From Candidatus Competibacteraceae bacterium (lineage in GTDB: Bacteria > Pseudomonadota > Gammaproteobacteria > Competibacterales > Competibacteraceae), in contig RXIX01000001.1 in assembly GCA_003989075.1 (NCBI GenBank), positions 1-64,000 on the forward strand: 64,000 nt of DNA. Direction: 5' to 3'. Position numbers and translations under genes: made by a program. Positions 35,874 through 45,300 of the stretch are shown in pieces. A model generated the notes under the pieces. It was not told where the DNA came from and made no database searches. It saw only the letters and a program-made list of their open reading frames with translations. The first letter of the stretch is position 1; every line of letters begins with the position of its first letter.

Positions 35874-36698
35874 TTGGACATCGTACTGATTCTGAAGGCG
35901 CTGATTCTGGGCCTGGTGGAGGCGGCCTCGGAGTTCCTGCCGATTTCCAGCACCGGCCATTTAATTATTGTGGGCGATTTTCTGAATTTCACCGGGCCGC
36001 GCGCGGAAACCTTTGAAATTTTTATCCAGCTTGGCGCGATCATGGCGGTGGTGTGGATTTACCGGCAGCGGATCGCGCAGACCCTGCTGCATATGGGTGA
36101 CGAGGCGGATAAGCGCCGGCTGGTGCTGAATCTGATGATTGCCTTTGTGCCGGCGGCAGTGCTGGGGCTGCTGCTGCACAAGTACATCACCCAGTATTTG
36201 TTCAATCCAGTGACCGTAGCCATGGCGCTGGTGGTTGGCGGCGTGGCCATTTTACTGGTCGAGCGCTATGCCAGTGCCGGGCGCGTGCAGTCGGTCGAGG
36301 CCATGACCTGGAAGGATGCGCTGGTGGTCGGTATCGCGCAGAGCGTAGCGCTGTTTCCGGGCGTGTCGCGCTCCGGGGCGACCATCATGGGCGGCATGCT
36401 CGGTGGCATGTCGCGTTTCGCCGCGACCGAGTTTTCCTTTTTCCTGGCGATTCCGACCATGTTCGCCGCGACGCTGTACAGCCTGTACAAGGAATGGGGC
36501 CAATTGACAGTGGCCGATGTGCCGATGTTCACGGTTGGCTTTGTGGCCGCATTCATCGGCGGGCTGGCGGTGGTGCGCTTTCTGATCGCCTATGTCGCCC
36601 AGCACAGCTTTGTGCCGTTTGCCTGGTACCGGATCGTGTTTGGTGGCTTGCTGCTGGCGTATTTCTCTTACCATCCTTGGGTGGGCGCCGGCGGATGA
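35874..36698 (+). CDS. uppP: Undecaprenyl-diphosphatase UppP/BacA
   Basis: The 274-residue membrane enzyme has the BacA signatures LVEAASEFLPISSTGHLI and PGVSRSGATIMGGM, with the catalytic Glu and Arg/Ser residues kept. It dephosphorylates C55-PP to recycle the cell-wall lipid carrier. Translation begins at TTG 35874, with AGGAG at 35864-35868. The stop overlaps the next gene's ATG by four bases. Confidence 0.95.
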   Translation: MDIVLILKALILGLVEAASEFLPISSTGHLIIVGDFLNFTGPRAETFEIFIQLGAIMAVVWIYRQRIAQTLLHMGDEADKRRLVLNLMIAFVPAAVLGLLLHKYITQYLFNPVTVAMALVVGGVAILLVERYASAGRVQSVEAMTWKDALVVGIAQSVALFPGVSRSGATIMGGMLGGMSRFAATEFSFFLAIPTMFAATLYSLYKEWGQLTVADVPMFTVGFVAAFIGGLAVVRFLIAYVAQHSFVPFAWYRIVFGGLLLAYFSYHPWVGAGG

Positions 36699-37141
36699 AT
36701 GCACCGGGACCGGATGCGGGTCTGGAGCGGGCCTGCGGGGTTTTCACCGAGCGCTGGATGCAGGCTTATGCGCAGTCCTGGAACGCGGAACAGGCGATGG
36801 TGCAGGAGTTGATGCGGCTGCGCTTTAGTGCCGTGATCGGCTATGGCTTTCTCGACGCGACCACGCCCCGGGGCATGCTGGTGGTGCTACGCGGTCATGC
36901 CGCTCACGCCGGTGATTACGATGGCCGCGATCTGGATTGGGATCTGCGAGCGGCACCGGCGGACTGGAATTGCTGGCTGGCGCAGGGCTTCAGTGTGCCG
37001 GATCTGTTGATGGCGGTTGCCGCCGACCGTTTGCAACTGCGCATCGGCGATTACCGGCGCATCCTGCGCAAACCGCCCCTGATCAGCGCTCTGCTGCGGG
37101 CGTTTACGCTCATGACGGAAGTATCTGTTGTAGAACCCTGA
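36695..37141 (+). CDS. Hypothetical cytosolic protein coupled to uppP
   Basis: The 148-residue protein starts in the ATGA overlap with uppP. It has an amphipathic N-terminal helix (ERWMQAYAQSWNAEQAM), a beta-rich middle (VIGYGFLDATTPRGMLVVL, then DLDWDLRAAPADWNCWL) and a helical C-terminus (RILRKPPLISALLRAFTLM). No signal peptide or membrane helix is seen. I do not recognise the family. A lipid-binding or SCP2-like fold is conceivable but unproven. The DUF599 gene follows 16 bases later. Confidence 0.6.
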   Translation: MNAPGPDAGLERACGVFTERWMQAYAQSWNAEQAMVQELMRLRFSAVIGYGFLDATTPRGMLVVLRGHAAHAGDYDGRDLDWDLRAAPADWNCWLAQGFSVPDLLMAVAADRLQLRIGDYRRILRKPPLISALLRAFTLMTEVSVVEP

Positions 37142-37157
37142 TGGGTTTTCCAGTCCG

Positions 37158-37886
37158 ATGAACGCTGCCGAGATGCTGGATCTGTTGCGCACCACCCTGC
37201 CGTGGCAAGATGGGTTTGCGCTCGCCTGGTTCCTGGCCTGCTGGACAGGCTATACCCTCTATACCAATCGCGCTCATCAGGGGTGCCAGAGTCTGATCCG
37301 TGGCACGGACCGGATGCGGATGATCTGGATGGAGCGGCTGCTCGAACGCGAGGTGCGCATCATGGACGCGGCCCTGCTCGGCAATCTGATGCACAGCGTG
37401 TCGTTTTTCGCATCAACCGCGATAGTGATCATCGGGGGTCTGATCGCGGTGCTGGGTGCGGTTGATCACGCGATGCAGTGGGTAGCGAATGTCGGATTCC
37501 TGGTCGTCGCGAGCCGCGAAGTCTGGATGCTTAAGCTGGTTGCGTTGATCGTCGTGTTTATCTATGCCTTTTTCAAACTGACCTGGTCGATTCGCCAGTT
37601 CAACCGCTGTGCGATTCTGATGGGTGCCGCACCGCTGCCCCATCAGCTCGATGACTCCATCCGTCGTGCCTGGGTACGGCGGCTCGGGCGCTTGAACGCG
37701 CTGGCCGGGGATGACTTCAATCGGGGTCTGCGGGCCTACTACTTTGGCCTGGCGCTGCTGGCCTGGTTTGTCCATCCGTGGGCATTCGCGGCTACCACGG
37801 TCTGGGTGCTTGCGGTGCTGTATCGGCGCGAATTCGCATCCGAGCCGGCCACACTCCTCAGCGAGGGTGATGAGAGTATCGGGTAA
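37158..37886 (+). CDS. DUF599 family membrane protein
   Basis: The 242-residue protein has about four membrane helices and the DUF599 pattern: FLACWTGYTLYTNRA, MDAALLGNLMHSVSFFASTAI, FKLTWSIRQFNRCAILMGA, and LNALAGDDFNRGLRAYYFGL near the end. The family has no known function. It is the last of three plus-strand genes starting with uppP. Its end overlaps the converging diguanylate cyclase gene by 29 bases. Confidence 0.8.
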   Translation: MNAAEMLDLLRTTLPWQDGFALAWFLACWTGYTLYTNRAHQGCQSLIRGTDRMRMIWMERLLEREVRIMDAALLGNLMHSVSFFASTAIVIIGGLIAVLGAVDHAMQWVANVGFLVVASREVWMLKLVALIVVFIYAFFKLTWSIRQFNRCAILMGAAPLPHQLDDSIRRAWVRRLGRLNALAGDDFNRGLRAYYFGLALLAWFVHPWAFAATTVWVLAVLYRREFASEPATLLSEGDESIG

Positions 37887-38988
37887 GCCGGTCTTCGATG
37901 CCTTGCGCCGCCGCGCCGCCCGCGTTCACCGTGACCCGGTTGCGTCCGCTGGCCTTGGAAAGATATAGCGCATCGTCGGCCTGCTTGAGCAGCGCTTCCA
38001 TGCGGATAGCATCCTGACCGCTGGTGCTGGCCGTACCGAGACTGATCGTGACCCGCAGATCCCTGGGCGTTTCGCCGCCGATGGTGATCGGTGTGTCGGC
38101 AATGGCGCGGCGCAGACGCTCGGCGGCCCTTGGGATTTCCTCCGCGCCGCAGGGAAAGAGCACGAACAGAAACTCTTCACCGCCATAGCGCCCGATTTGA
38201 CCGTTACCCTCGTAACACCCGATCTGGTCGCCCTCGCGGGTTTGCACCTGCAGGCGTCGCGCGACTTCGCGCAGCACCGCGTCGCCCGCCAGGTGCCCAT
38301 AACTGTCGTTGATGGCCTTGAACCAGTCGATATCGGCCAGAATCACGCTCAACGCCTGTTGGCTGCGCCTGGCCAGTGCAAGCTGATTGCCGAGTCGCTC
38401 GATGATAGTGCCGCGATTGAGGAGGCCGGTCAGTTCGTCGCGCGTCGCCTTGCTGATCAGGATGCCGGTGGCCTGCTGTCGCAGCAGGATGCCTGAGACC
38501 CGGTCCGCGAAGTGGTTGCCGAGCATCCGGATAAACCGTTGATCCAGATCGCTGAACGGCTCATGGTGCGCCGCTGCGCTCAACAGGGCGATACACTGCT
38601 TCCCGCGCATGAGCGGCAGTACCGTGATCTCGAACGGATTCTTCCCGCTCAGGTGCGTGGGCGGCTCGGGTACCGGCCACGGATCGGCCCGGCGGATCAG
38701 ACAGGGGCGCTGCAACGTGTAGTGGTAGGCGTCCCAGGGCGACAGCTCCGGCGCATCGACTACGCCGGCTTTGCCCTGGCAGCCATCGATGATATAGAAG
38801 CCTCCATCCTTGGGCACGACCAGACGCCAGCTCATGACGTTGGCAAAGTATTTCCAGCGCATCGCCACGCGCGTAGCGATCAGGGGAATATCTTCCAGCG
38901 TCTGGATATCGTCGATCAGCTCGAACAGGGCTACATACCGCACCAGTTGCTGGGCGGCGCGCGCATTCCATTGCGATCCGGCGGTCAT
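37858..38988 (-). CDS. GGDEF diguanylate cyclase with N-terminal GAF-like sensor
   Basis: The 376-residue protein has a GAF-like sensory half (residues about 20-185, with LFELIDDIQTLEDIPLIA) and a C-terminal GGDEF domain. The domain starts DELTGLLNRG, has the metal aspartate in ILADIDWFKAINDSYGH and an active GGEEF site, so c-di-GMP synthesis is expected. The usual inhibitory RxxD site (REGD) is displaced nine residues upstream of its normal spacing by an imperfect tandem repeat, GDQIGCYEG then NGQIGRYGG. No membrane helix is seen. It converges on the DUF599 gene. Confidence 0.85.
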   Translation of the reverse strand: MTAGSQWNARAAQQLVRYVALFELIDDIQTLEDIPLIATRVAMRWKYFANVMSWRLVVPKDGGFYIIDGCQGKAGVVDAPELSPWDAYHYTLQRPCLIRRADPWPVPEPPTHLSGKNPFEITVLPLMRGKQCIALLSAAAHHEPFSDLDQRFIRMLGNHFADRVSGILLRQQATGILISKATRDELTGLLNRGTIIERLGNQLALARRSQQALSVILADIDWFKAINDSYGHLAGDAVLREVARRLQVQTREGDQIGCYEGNGQIGRYGGEEFLFVLFPCGAEEIPRAAERLRRAIADTPITIGGETPRDLRVTISLGTASTSGQDAIRMEALLKQADDALYLSKASGRNRVTVNAGGAAAQGIEDRLTRYSHHPR

Positions 38989-39021
38989 GGAAAAGAGGCC
39001 TGCGGTCCTTGGTAATTGCGC

Positions 39022-39582
39022 TCAGAGGATGGCGCGGTATTCAGGATCCAGGTCCAGGCGCAGCGAGCTGGTGTAGATGTTGAACATGGTGGCCATGTCG
39101 ACCAGCGAAATGATCTCGTAGATCTCTTCCTGGCTGAATCCGTTCTCCATCAGCTCCATGAAATCCTCGTCGCGGAGGCTGTTGGGGTCGTGAACGACCT
39201 TGAGCGCAAAGTCGATGACGGTCTGGTAATACGTGGGCAACTGGGGGACGGTGTCCGGATTGATGGCGGATTCCAGGTTTTCAAAGGTCAGCGTCTTGTC
39301 CAGATTCAGGACGCATTGGGCATGACAGGCCGAACAGTACCGGGCGCCGTTCCTGGCGGATACGACGAAAACGATCATTTCCTTGAGAGGCAGAGGCAAA
39401 CTGCCGCTGAACAGGGTGCCCTTGGCCCGCTCCCAGTAGGCGCGCGCCAGTGCTGCATTATGCCCCAGACTGCGGATCCAGATCGGAACCGATGTTTCGC
39501 CAGTCGTGCGCATGAAATCGTCATATACCTCCCGTGTCGCCGGGGAGGCATCTGCGTATTCAGTCAGGATATAGCGCTGCAT
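39022..39582 (-). CDS. AhpD-like carboxymuconolactone-decarboxylase-family protein
   Basis: The 186-residue helical protein carries the AhpD-type motif YCSACHAQ (CxxCH), preceded by PLKEMIVFVVSARNGA. Such proteins serve as thiol-dependent peroxidase reductants, though this member could be a related enzyme. ATG 39582 has GAAGAGA about eight bases upstream; the frame to 39609 is unsupported. The diguanylate cyclase gene follows 33 bases downstream on the same strand. Confidence 0.75.
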   Translation of the reverse strand: MQRYILTEYADASPATREVYDDFMRTTGETSVPIWIRSLGHNAALARAYWERAKGTLFSGSLPLPLKEMIVFVVSARNGARYCSACHAQCVLNLDKTLTFENLESAINPDTVPQLPTYYQTVIDFALKVVHDPNSLRDEDFMELMENGFSQEEIYEIISLVDMATMFNIYTSSLRLDLDPEYRAIL

Positions 39583-39807
39583 TGCCGTGTTCTCTTCCCA
39601 GTGGATCACACATGTCCGTCACTTGTCGCTCGCGGACCTTGGGTCCGAACCCAAAAACCGGTGCGGATCATCCATCAAAGCCGCCGGTCACTCCAGTATG
39701 TACCACCGGGAGGACTGGCGCACGACAAGTTCTGCTGGGCAGTTCTGGCAGTTCTGGCAGGTCGGCTTGGCGAGTGCAGGCTGACCTGCGTAACTGATGG
39801 TCTGACA

Positions 39808-39837
39808 GGTCGGGTTAGCTCCCAGGACCTAACCCGA
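39808..39837. repeat. GTCGGGTTAG palindrome (REP-like or terminator)
   Basis: GTCGGGTTAG (39808-39817) and CTAACCCGAC (39828-39837) are perfect arms around a ten-base loop. The hairpin sits just past the ybdD stop (39847, minus strand) and could end the cstA-ybdD transcript. Directly to its left lie short tandem repeats of AGTTCTGGC (about 39737-39760). The 264 bases between 39583 and 39846 hold no gene. Confidence 0.5.
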
Positions 39838-39846
39838 CGTTGTGCT

Positions 39847-40074
39847 TCAGCAGCAGCGTGGCCCGGCCCTGGAATAGCGCCGTTCGATGGCGAAGCGGAA
39901 AAATTCCTTTTCCGTCATCGGTGTGGCATCTGGATGCGCGCGGCGGTGATGCGCCAGATAGACCTCATAATCCGGCGCGCCGATGATCCGCCGTACCGCC
40001 TGCCGGAAAAAGGCCAGACGCCTGGCGAGCGTCATGGGTGGGTGAGCTGTTTCCTCATGCCCGCAGGCAGTCAT
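39847..40074 (-). CDS. ybdD: YbdD/YjiX family small protein, CstA partner
   Basis: The 75-residue protein has the family pattern IIGAPDYEVYLAHHRRAHPD, PMTEKEFFRFAIERRY and the conserved C-terminal RCC. In enterobacteria each CstA/BtsT transporter has such a small partner gene next to it, needed for pyruvate/peptide uptake. The order here (cstA then ybdD, seven bases apart) is the same. ATG 40074 is used; ATG 40035 is possible and has no better ribosome site. Confidence 0.85.
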   Translation of the reverse strand: MTACGHEETAHPPMTLARRLAFFRQAVRRIIGAPDYEVYLAHHRRAHPDATPMTEKEFFRFAIERRYSRAGPRCC

Positions 40075-40081
40075 GGGCTGA

Positions 40082-42160
40082 TCAGTGGATGACGGCATAA
40101 TCCACTCCCGGTTGCGTGGCCTGATAGGCGCTTTCCTGCACAGTCGGCTGTGGATCGCGGATGGCCCGCAGTGACATGCGCACTGCGAAGAACGCCATTG
40201 CCACCACCAACAGCACGAACATGGCGGTGATGGTGCCGCACAGGTAGTTGTTGAACGCAACCCGCTCCATTTCCGCAATGGTCTTGGCCGGGGCCAGCAC
40301 TGTGCCCGCCGCCGCGGCATTGCTGTATTTCTGGGCGATGGCGAAGAAGCCGACCGGCAGCCCGGCAAAGATCTTTTGCCAACCCGCGGTCAAGGTGCAG
40401 ATCAACAACCAGGCGGTCGGCACCAGGGTGACCCAGATATAGCGCTGGCGCTTCATCTTGATCAGTACCGTGGTGCACAGCAGCAGGGCGATGCCGGCCA
40501 GCATCTGGTTACCGATGCCAAACAGTGGCCAGATGGTGTTGACGCCGCCGAGCGGATCGACCGTGCCCTGATAGACGAAATAGCCCCACATCGATACACA
40601 CAGCAGGGTGGCGATGACATTCGCGCTCAGTGAGTTGGTGCGGCCGAGCGGCGCGTACAGGTTGCCCAGCAGGTCCTGAATCATGAAGCGCCCGGCGCGG
40701 GTGCCGGCGTCGACGGCGGTGAGAATGAACAGTGCCTCGAACAGGATGGCGAAGTGATACCAGAAGGCCTGCAGGGCCTGTCCGCCCAGCGCCGCCGCCA
40801 TGATCTGCGCCATGCCTACCGCCAGGGTCGGTGCGCCGCCGGCGCGGTTGAGAATGGTTTTCTCGCCGATATCCTGCGCGGTCTGGGTAATCATTTCGGG
40901 GGTGATCGCCCAACCCCACTGGCTGATGACCTGGGAGGCCTTTTCAGCGGTGTTGCCGATGATCGCCGCCGGGCTGTTCATGGCGAAATAGATGCCCGGA
41001 TCGAGGACGCAGGCAGCGACCAGGGCCATGATTGCGACGAAGGACTCCGTCAGCATGCCACCGTAGCCGATGAAGCGGGCGTGCGATTCACGCTCGATCA
41101 GCTTCGGGGTGGTGCCCGAGGAGATCAGGGCGTGGAAACCGGATACCGCGCCGCAGGCGATGGTAATGAACAGGAACGGAAACAGGGTACCGGAGAACAC
41201 CGGGCCGCTGCCGTCGATGAAACGGGTGACCGCAGGCATCTTCAGGTCAGGGGCGACGATGTAGATGCCAATTGCCAGCGCGGTGACCACGCCAATCTTG
41301 AGGAAGGTGGACAGGTAATCGCGCGGCGCCAGCAGCAGCCACACCGGCAGCATCGACGCTACCGCACCGTAAATGATGATCGCCCAAGCCAGTTGCGGCG
41401 CCGAGTAGGTGAACAGTGGGCCGAGGGTTGGATGGGCGGCGACATTCTGGCCAAAGCCAATCGCCAGCAGCAGCACGATCACGCCAAACGCCGAGGCTTC
41501 ACCGATTTTTCCGGGGCGGATATGGCGCATGTAGATGCCCATGACCATGGCCAGCGGGATAGTGATCGCAACGGTGAAGGTGCCCCAGGGGCTTTCACCG
41601 AGCGCTTTGACCACTACCAGACCCAGCGCGGCGAGGATGATGATCATGATGGCCAGGGCGCCGACCAGGGCGATGCCGCCGGCGACCGGACCCATTTCCA
41701 TCTTGATCATTTCGCCCAGTGAGCGGCCATCGCGGCGCATCGAGCAGAACAGCACCATGAAATCCTGCACCGCGCCGGCGACGATGACGCCGGCGAGGAT
41801 CCAGATGGTGCCAGGCAGATAGCCCATCTGCGCGGCCAGCACCGGACCGACCAGCGGGCCGGCACCGGCGATAGCGGCGAAATGGTGGCCATAGAGCACC
41901 CACTTGTTGGTGGGTACGTAGTCGAGGCCATCATTGCGGCTGACTGCGGGGGTCATGCGCCCGTCGTCCAGGCGCAGGACGCGCTCGGCGATGAACTTGC
42001 TGTAGAAGCGATAGCCGATGAAGTAGATGCACAGCGCGGCGGTGACCAGCCACACTGCGCTGACAGTTTCGCCACGATTCAGGGCGACGGCGCTGAGGGC
42101 AAAAGCGCCGAGTACCGCCATCAGCATCCAGCCGATGTACGACAATAGTTTGTTATGCAT
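40082..42160 (-). CDS. cstA: CstA-type pyruvate/peptide transporter
   Basis: The 692-residue protein has about 16-18 membrane helices and CstA hallmarks: DYVPTNKWVLYGHHFAAIAGAGPLVGP near residue 85, MGYLPGTIWILAGVIVAG, FHALISSGTTPKLIERE and FGIGNQMLAGIALLL. Carbon-starvation proteins import pyruvate or peptides. ATG 42160 has AGGAG about 11 bases upstream. The upstream 200 bases contain a strong hairpin belonging to the preceding RND operon. No CRP-like site is obvious to me. Confidence 0.92.
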   Translation of the reverse strand: MHNKLLSYIGWMLMAVLGAFALSAVALNRGETVSAVWLVTAALCIYFIGYRFYSKFIAERVLRLDDGRMTPAVSRNDGLDYVPTNKWVLYGHHFAAIAGAGPLVGPVLAAQMGYLPGTIWILAGVIVAGAVQDFMVLFCSMRRDGRSLGEMIKMEMGPVAGGIALVGALAIMIIILAALGLVVVKALGESPWGTFTVAITIPLAMVMGIYMRHIRPGKIGEASAFGVIVLLLAIGFGQNVAAHPTLGPLFTYSAPQLAWAIIIYGAVASMLPVWLLLAPRDYLSTFLKIGVVTALAIGIYIVAPDLKMPAVTRFIDGSGPVFSGTLFPFLFITIACGAVSGFHALISSGTTPKLIERESHARFIGYGGMLTESFVAIMALVAACVLDPGIYFAMNSPAAIIGNTAEKASQVISQWGWAITPEMITQTAQDIGEKTILNRAGGAPTLAVGMAQIMAAALGGQALQAFWYHFAILFEALFILTAVDAGTRAGRFMIQDLLGNLYAPLGRTNSLSANVIATLLCVSMWGYFVYQGTVDPLGGVNTIWPLFGIGNQMLAGIALLLCTTVLIKMKRQRYIWVTLVPTAWLLICTLTAGWQKIFAGLPVGFFAIAQKYSNAAAAGTVLAPAKTIAEMERVAFNNYLCGTITAMFVLLVVAMAFFAVRMSLRAIRDPQPTVQESAYQATQPGVDYAVIH

Positions 42161-42274
42161 GGAGGAATGATCTCCTGGGGTGCCATCCTGGCGACGGGAT
42201 GGTGGAAATACCCCAAGCAATCCGGGGTCGGGTCCGGGAGAGTAAACGGGCTCTGGCCGGGGAGCGCTGGAGTG

Positions 42275-42327
42275 CCAGGTCCGGCCGGCGGTATGGCACA
42301 TTGGAGTGCGCCGCCGGCCGGACCTGG
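42275..42327. terminator. Long perfect hairpin between the RND operon and cstA
   Basis: CCAGGTCCGGCCGGCGG (42275-42291) and CCGCCGGCCGGACCTGG (42311-42327) are perfect 17-base arms. The 19-base loop contains a further GCAC/GTGC stem (42296-42299 and 42306-42309). It follows the RND permease stop (42362, minus strand) by 34 bases. No T tract follows on the minus strand, so it may be a processing or RNA-stability element as well as a terminator. Confidence 0.7.
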
Positions 42328-42361
42328 GGAAGGAGTATAGACCTGAAAGCCGAGTCGTTGA

Positions 42362-45300
42362 CTAGGTCATTGAACCGCTTGCCGGCTCCAGTTGCCTGCG
42401 GAACGCGGCGTAGTACAGCACCGGGATGAAGATCAGTGTCAGCAGGGTGGAGACCATGATGCCGAAGATCAGCGAGATCGCCAGGCCGCGGAAAATCGGG
42501 TCATCGAGAATGAACAGCGCGCCGAGCATCGCCGCCAGCGCGGTGAGGATGATCGGCTTGGCGCGTACCGCACTGGAGCGGATCACCGCCTCCTGAAACG
42601 GTACGCCGCTGGCCACTTCCAGTTTGATGAAGTCCACCAGCAGGATCGAGTTGCGGACGATGATCCCGGCCAGGGCGATCATGCCGATCATCGAGGTGGC
42701 GGTGAACTGGGCGTGCAGCAGGGCGTGGCCCGGCATCACACCGATGATGGTCAATGGGATGGGCGCCATGATGATCAGCGGCACGAGGTAGGAGTGGAAC
42801 TGCGCCACCACCAGCAGATAGATCAGGATCATGCCTACCCCGTAGGCAATACCCATGTCCCGGAAGGTTTCATAGGTGATCTGCCACTCGCCATCCCATT
42901 TCAGACTGTAGCTGTAGGGCTGATCCGGCTGGCGGATGAGGAACTGTTGCGGCGGCGCGCCGGCGATGGGCTGGTTCTGCAGGCGGCTGAAAATTTCGAA
43001 CATGCCATACAGCGGGCTGTCCAGCGGTCCGGCCATATCGCCGAACACGAATACGACTGGCAATAAATCCTTGTGATAGATCGCGTTCTCGCGCTGGGTC
43101 GATTCCAGGTCCACCACTTCGGAGAGCGGCACCAGCGGGCCGGCCTGACTGCGGGTTTTCAGGGCCAGCACGCTGGCGGGACGGGCCTGATCGGCGGTGG
43201 GCAGTTGCAGGCGCAGCGGAATCGGGTACTTGGCGGTTGCGGAATGCAGGTAGCCGGCATCCTCGCCGCGCAGAGCCGTGGCGAGATCGGCGGCCACCGC
43301 CTGCTGCGAAACGCCCAGCAGCGCCGCCTTGACCCGGTCAACGTGGGCAATCAGGCGCTCGGCAGGCGCCTCGATGGTGTCGTCGATATCAATGATGTTC
43401 TGGGTCTGGGTGAAGACCGCGCGCACCGTCTGGGCCGCGGCGATCTGCCCGGCATAGTCGGGTCCGTACACTTCGGCGACCAGCGGTGACATCACCGGCG
43501 GTCCGGGCGGCACTTCCACGATCTTGACGTTGGCATTGTAGCGCTGACCGATCGCCTGCAGCGGGCCGCGCACGCTCAGGGCGATATCGTGGCTCTTGCG
43601 CTGGCGGTGCTTTCTATCGACCAGATTGACCTGCAGATCGCCGACATTGGCACCCGCGCGCAGGTAGTACTGGCGGACCAGACCGTTGAAATTGATCGGC
43701 GCGGCGGTACCGGCATAGGCCTGATAATCGGTGACTTCCGCGACTGTACCCAGATAGCGGCCCAGTTCGCCGAGCACGCGCGTGGTCTGTTCCAGGGTGC
43801 TGCCTTCGGGCATGTCAACGATGACCTGGAATTCCGACTTGTTGTCGAAAGGCAGCATCTTCAGCACCACGAGTTGGACATAGGCCAGGCTGACCGAGCC
43901 GCCGATCAGCAGCAGCACGCCGATCCCCAGCGCCCAGCGCAACGGCCGGCCCTGGCGTCCGCGCAGGAATGGGCCCACCACGCGACGGAACAGGCGGTGG
44001 GCGAAATCGTCCGTGCTGTTTTCCGTTTCCGGGTGCGCGACAGCGGCCGATGCAGGCGGATGTTTTTCCACCACGCTGCGCAGCACCTTGTAAGTCAGCC
44101 ACGGCGTGAATACGAAGGCCACCGCCAGCGAAATCAGCATGCCCAGGCTGGAATTGATCGGGATCGGGCTCATGTACGGCCCCATCAGCCCGGAGACGAA
44201 GGCCATGGGCAGCAGCGCGGCAATCACGGTGAAGGTGGCCAGAATGGTTGGGCCGCCGACCTCGTCCACCGCCAGCGGAATCGCCTCGACCAGCGAACAC
44301 CGGCCAAGATGGATGTGGCGGTGAATATTTTCCACCACTACGATGGCGTCATCGACCAGGATGCCGATCGAGAAGATCAGCGCGAACAGCGATACCCGGT
44401 TCAGGGTAAAGCCCCAGGCCCAGGAGGCAAACAGGGTAATGGTCAGGGTCAGGATCACCGCCGCGCCAACGATCAGCGCCTCGCGCCAGCCCAGGGCGAT
44501 CAGTACCAGGCCGATCACCAGCGCGGTGGCGAAGATCAGCTTGGTGATCAGGGTCATGGCCTTGTCATTGGCGGTGACGCCGTAGTTGCGGGTGACGGTG
44601 ACGTGGATGCCGGCCGGGATCACCGTCCCTTGCAACTGCTCGATCCGGGTCAGCACCTGATCGGCGATCTGCACCGCGTTCTCGCCCGGCTTCTTGGCGA
44701 TGGCCAGGGTCACAGCGGGAAATTCCCCCTGGGCCTGGATGCCATGGGTGGCCGCTGCGGGCCCGGTGCCCAGCCAGACATAGCGCTGTGGGGTATCGGG
44801 TCCAAACGTGACCGTGGCGACATCCGCCAGATACACCGGCGTGCCCTGGTGCAGGCCGATCACCAGCGTACCTACATCCTCGGGCCGGACCAGAAAGCTG
44901 CCGGCCTGCAGTGGAATCTCGCGGTTGTCGCCGACCAGAGCGCCAGCGTCGGCCGAGGCATTGGCCGCCTGCAGGGCGTTACGCAGATCGCTCAGCGCCA
45001 GCCCATAGCCGGACAGCCGGGCGGGATCGAAACGCACCTGCACCACCCGGTCCGGTGCGCCGACGGTGTAGATATCGCGGGTACCGGGCACACGCTTGAG
45101 CTCGGTTTCCAGCGTGTGGGCGACACGCGCCAGATCATCGGCGCTGCGTTGCGCATCCTCGGTCCACAGGGTCAGGCTGACGATCGGGACATCGTCGATG
45201 CCCTTGGGCTTAACGATCGGTTGCCCGACACCGAGCCTGACCGGCAGCCAGTCGGCATTGGAATAGAGCTTGTTATACAGGCGGACGATGGCATCGGTGC

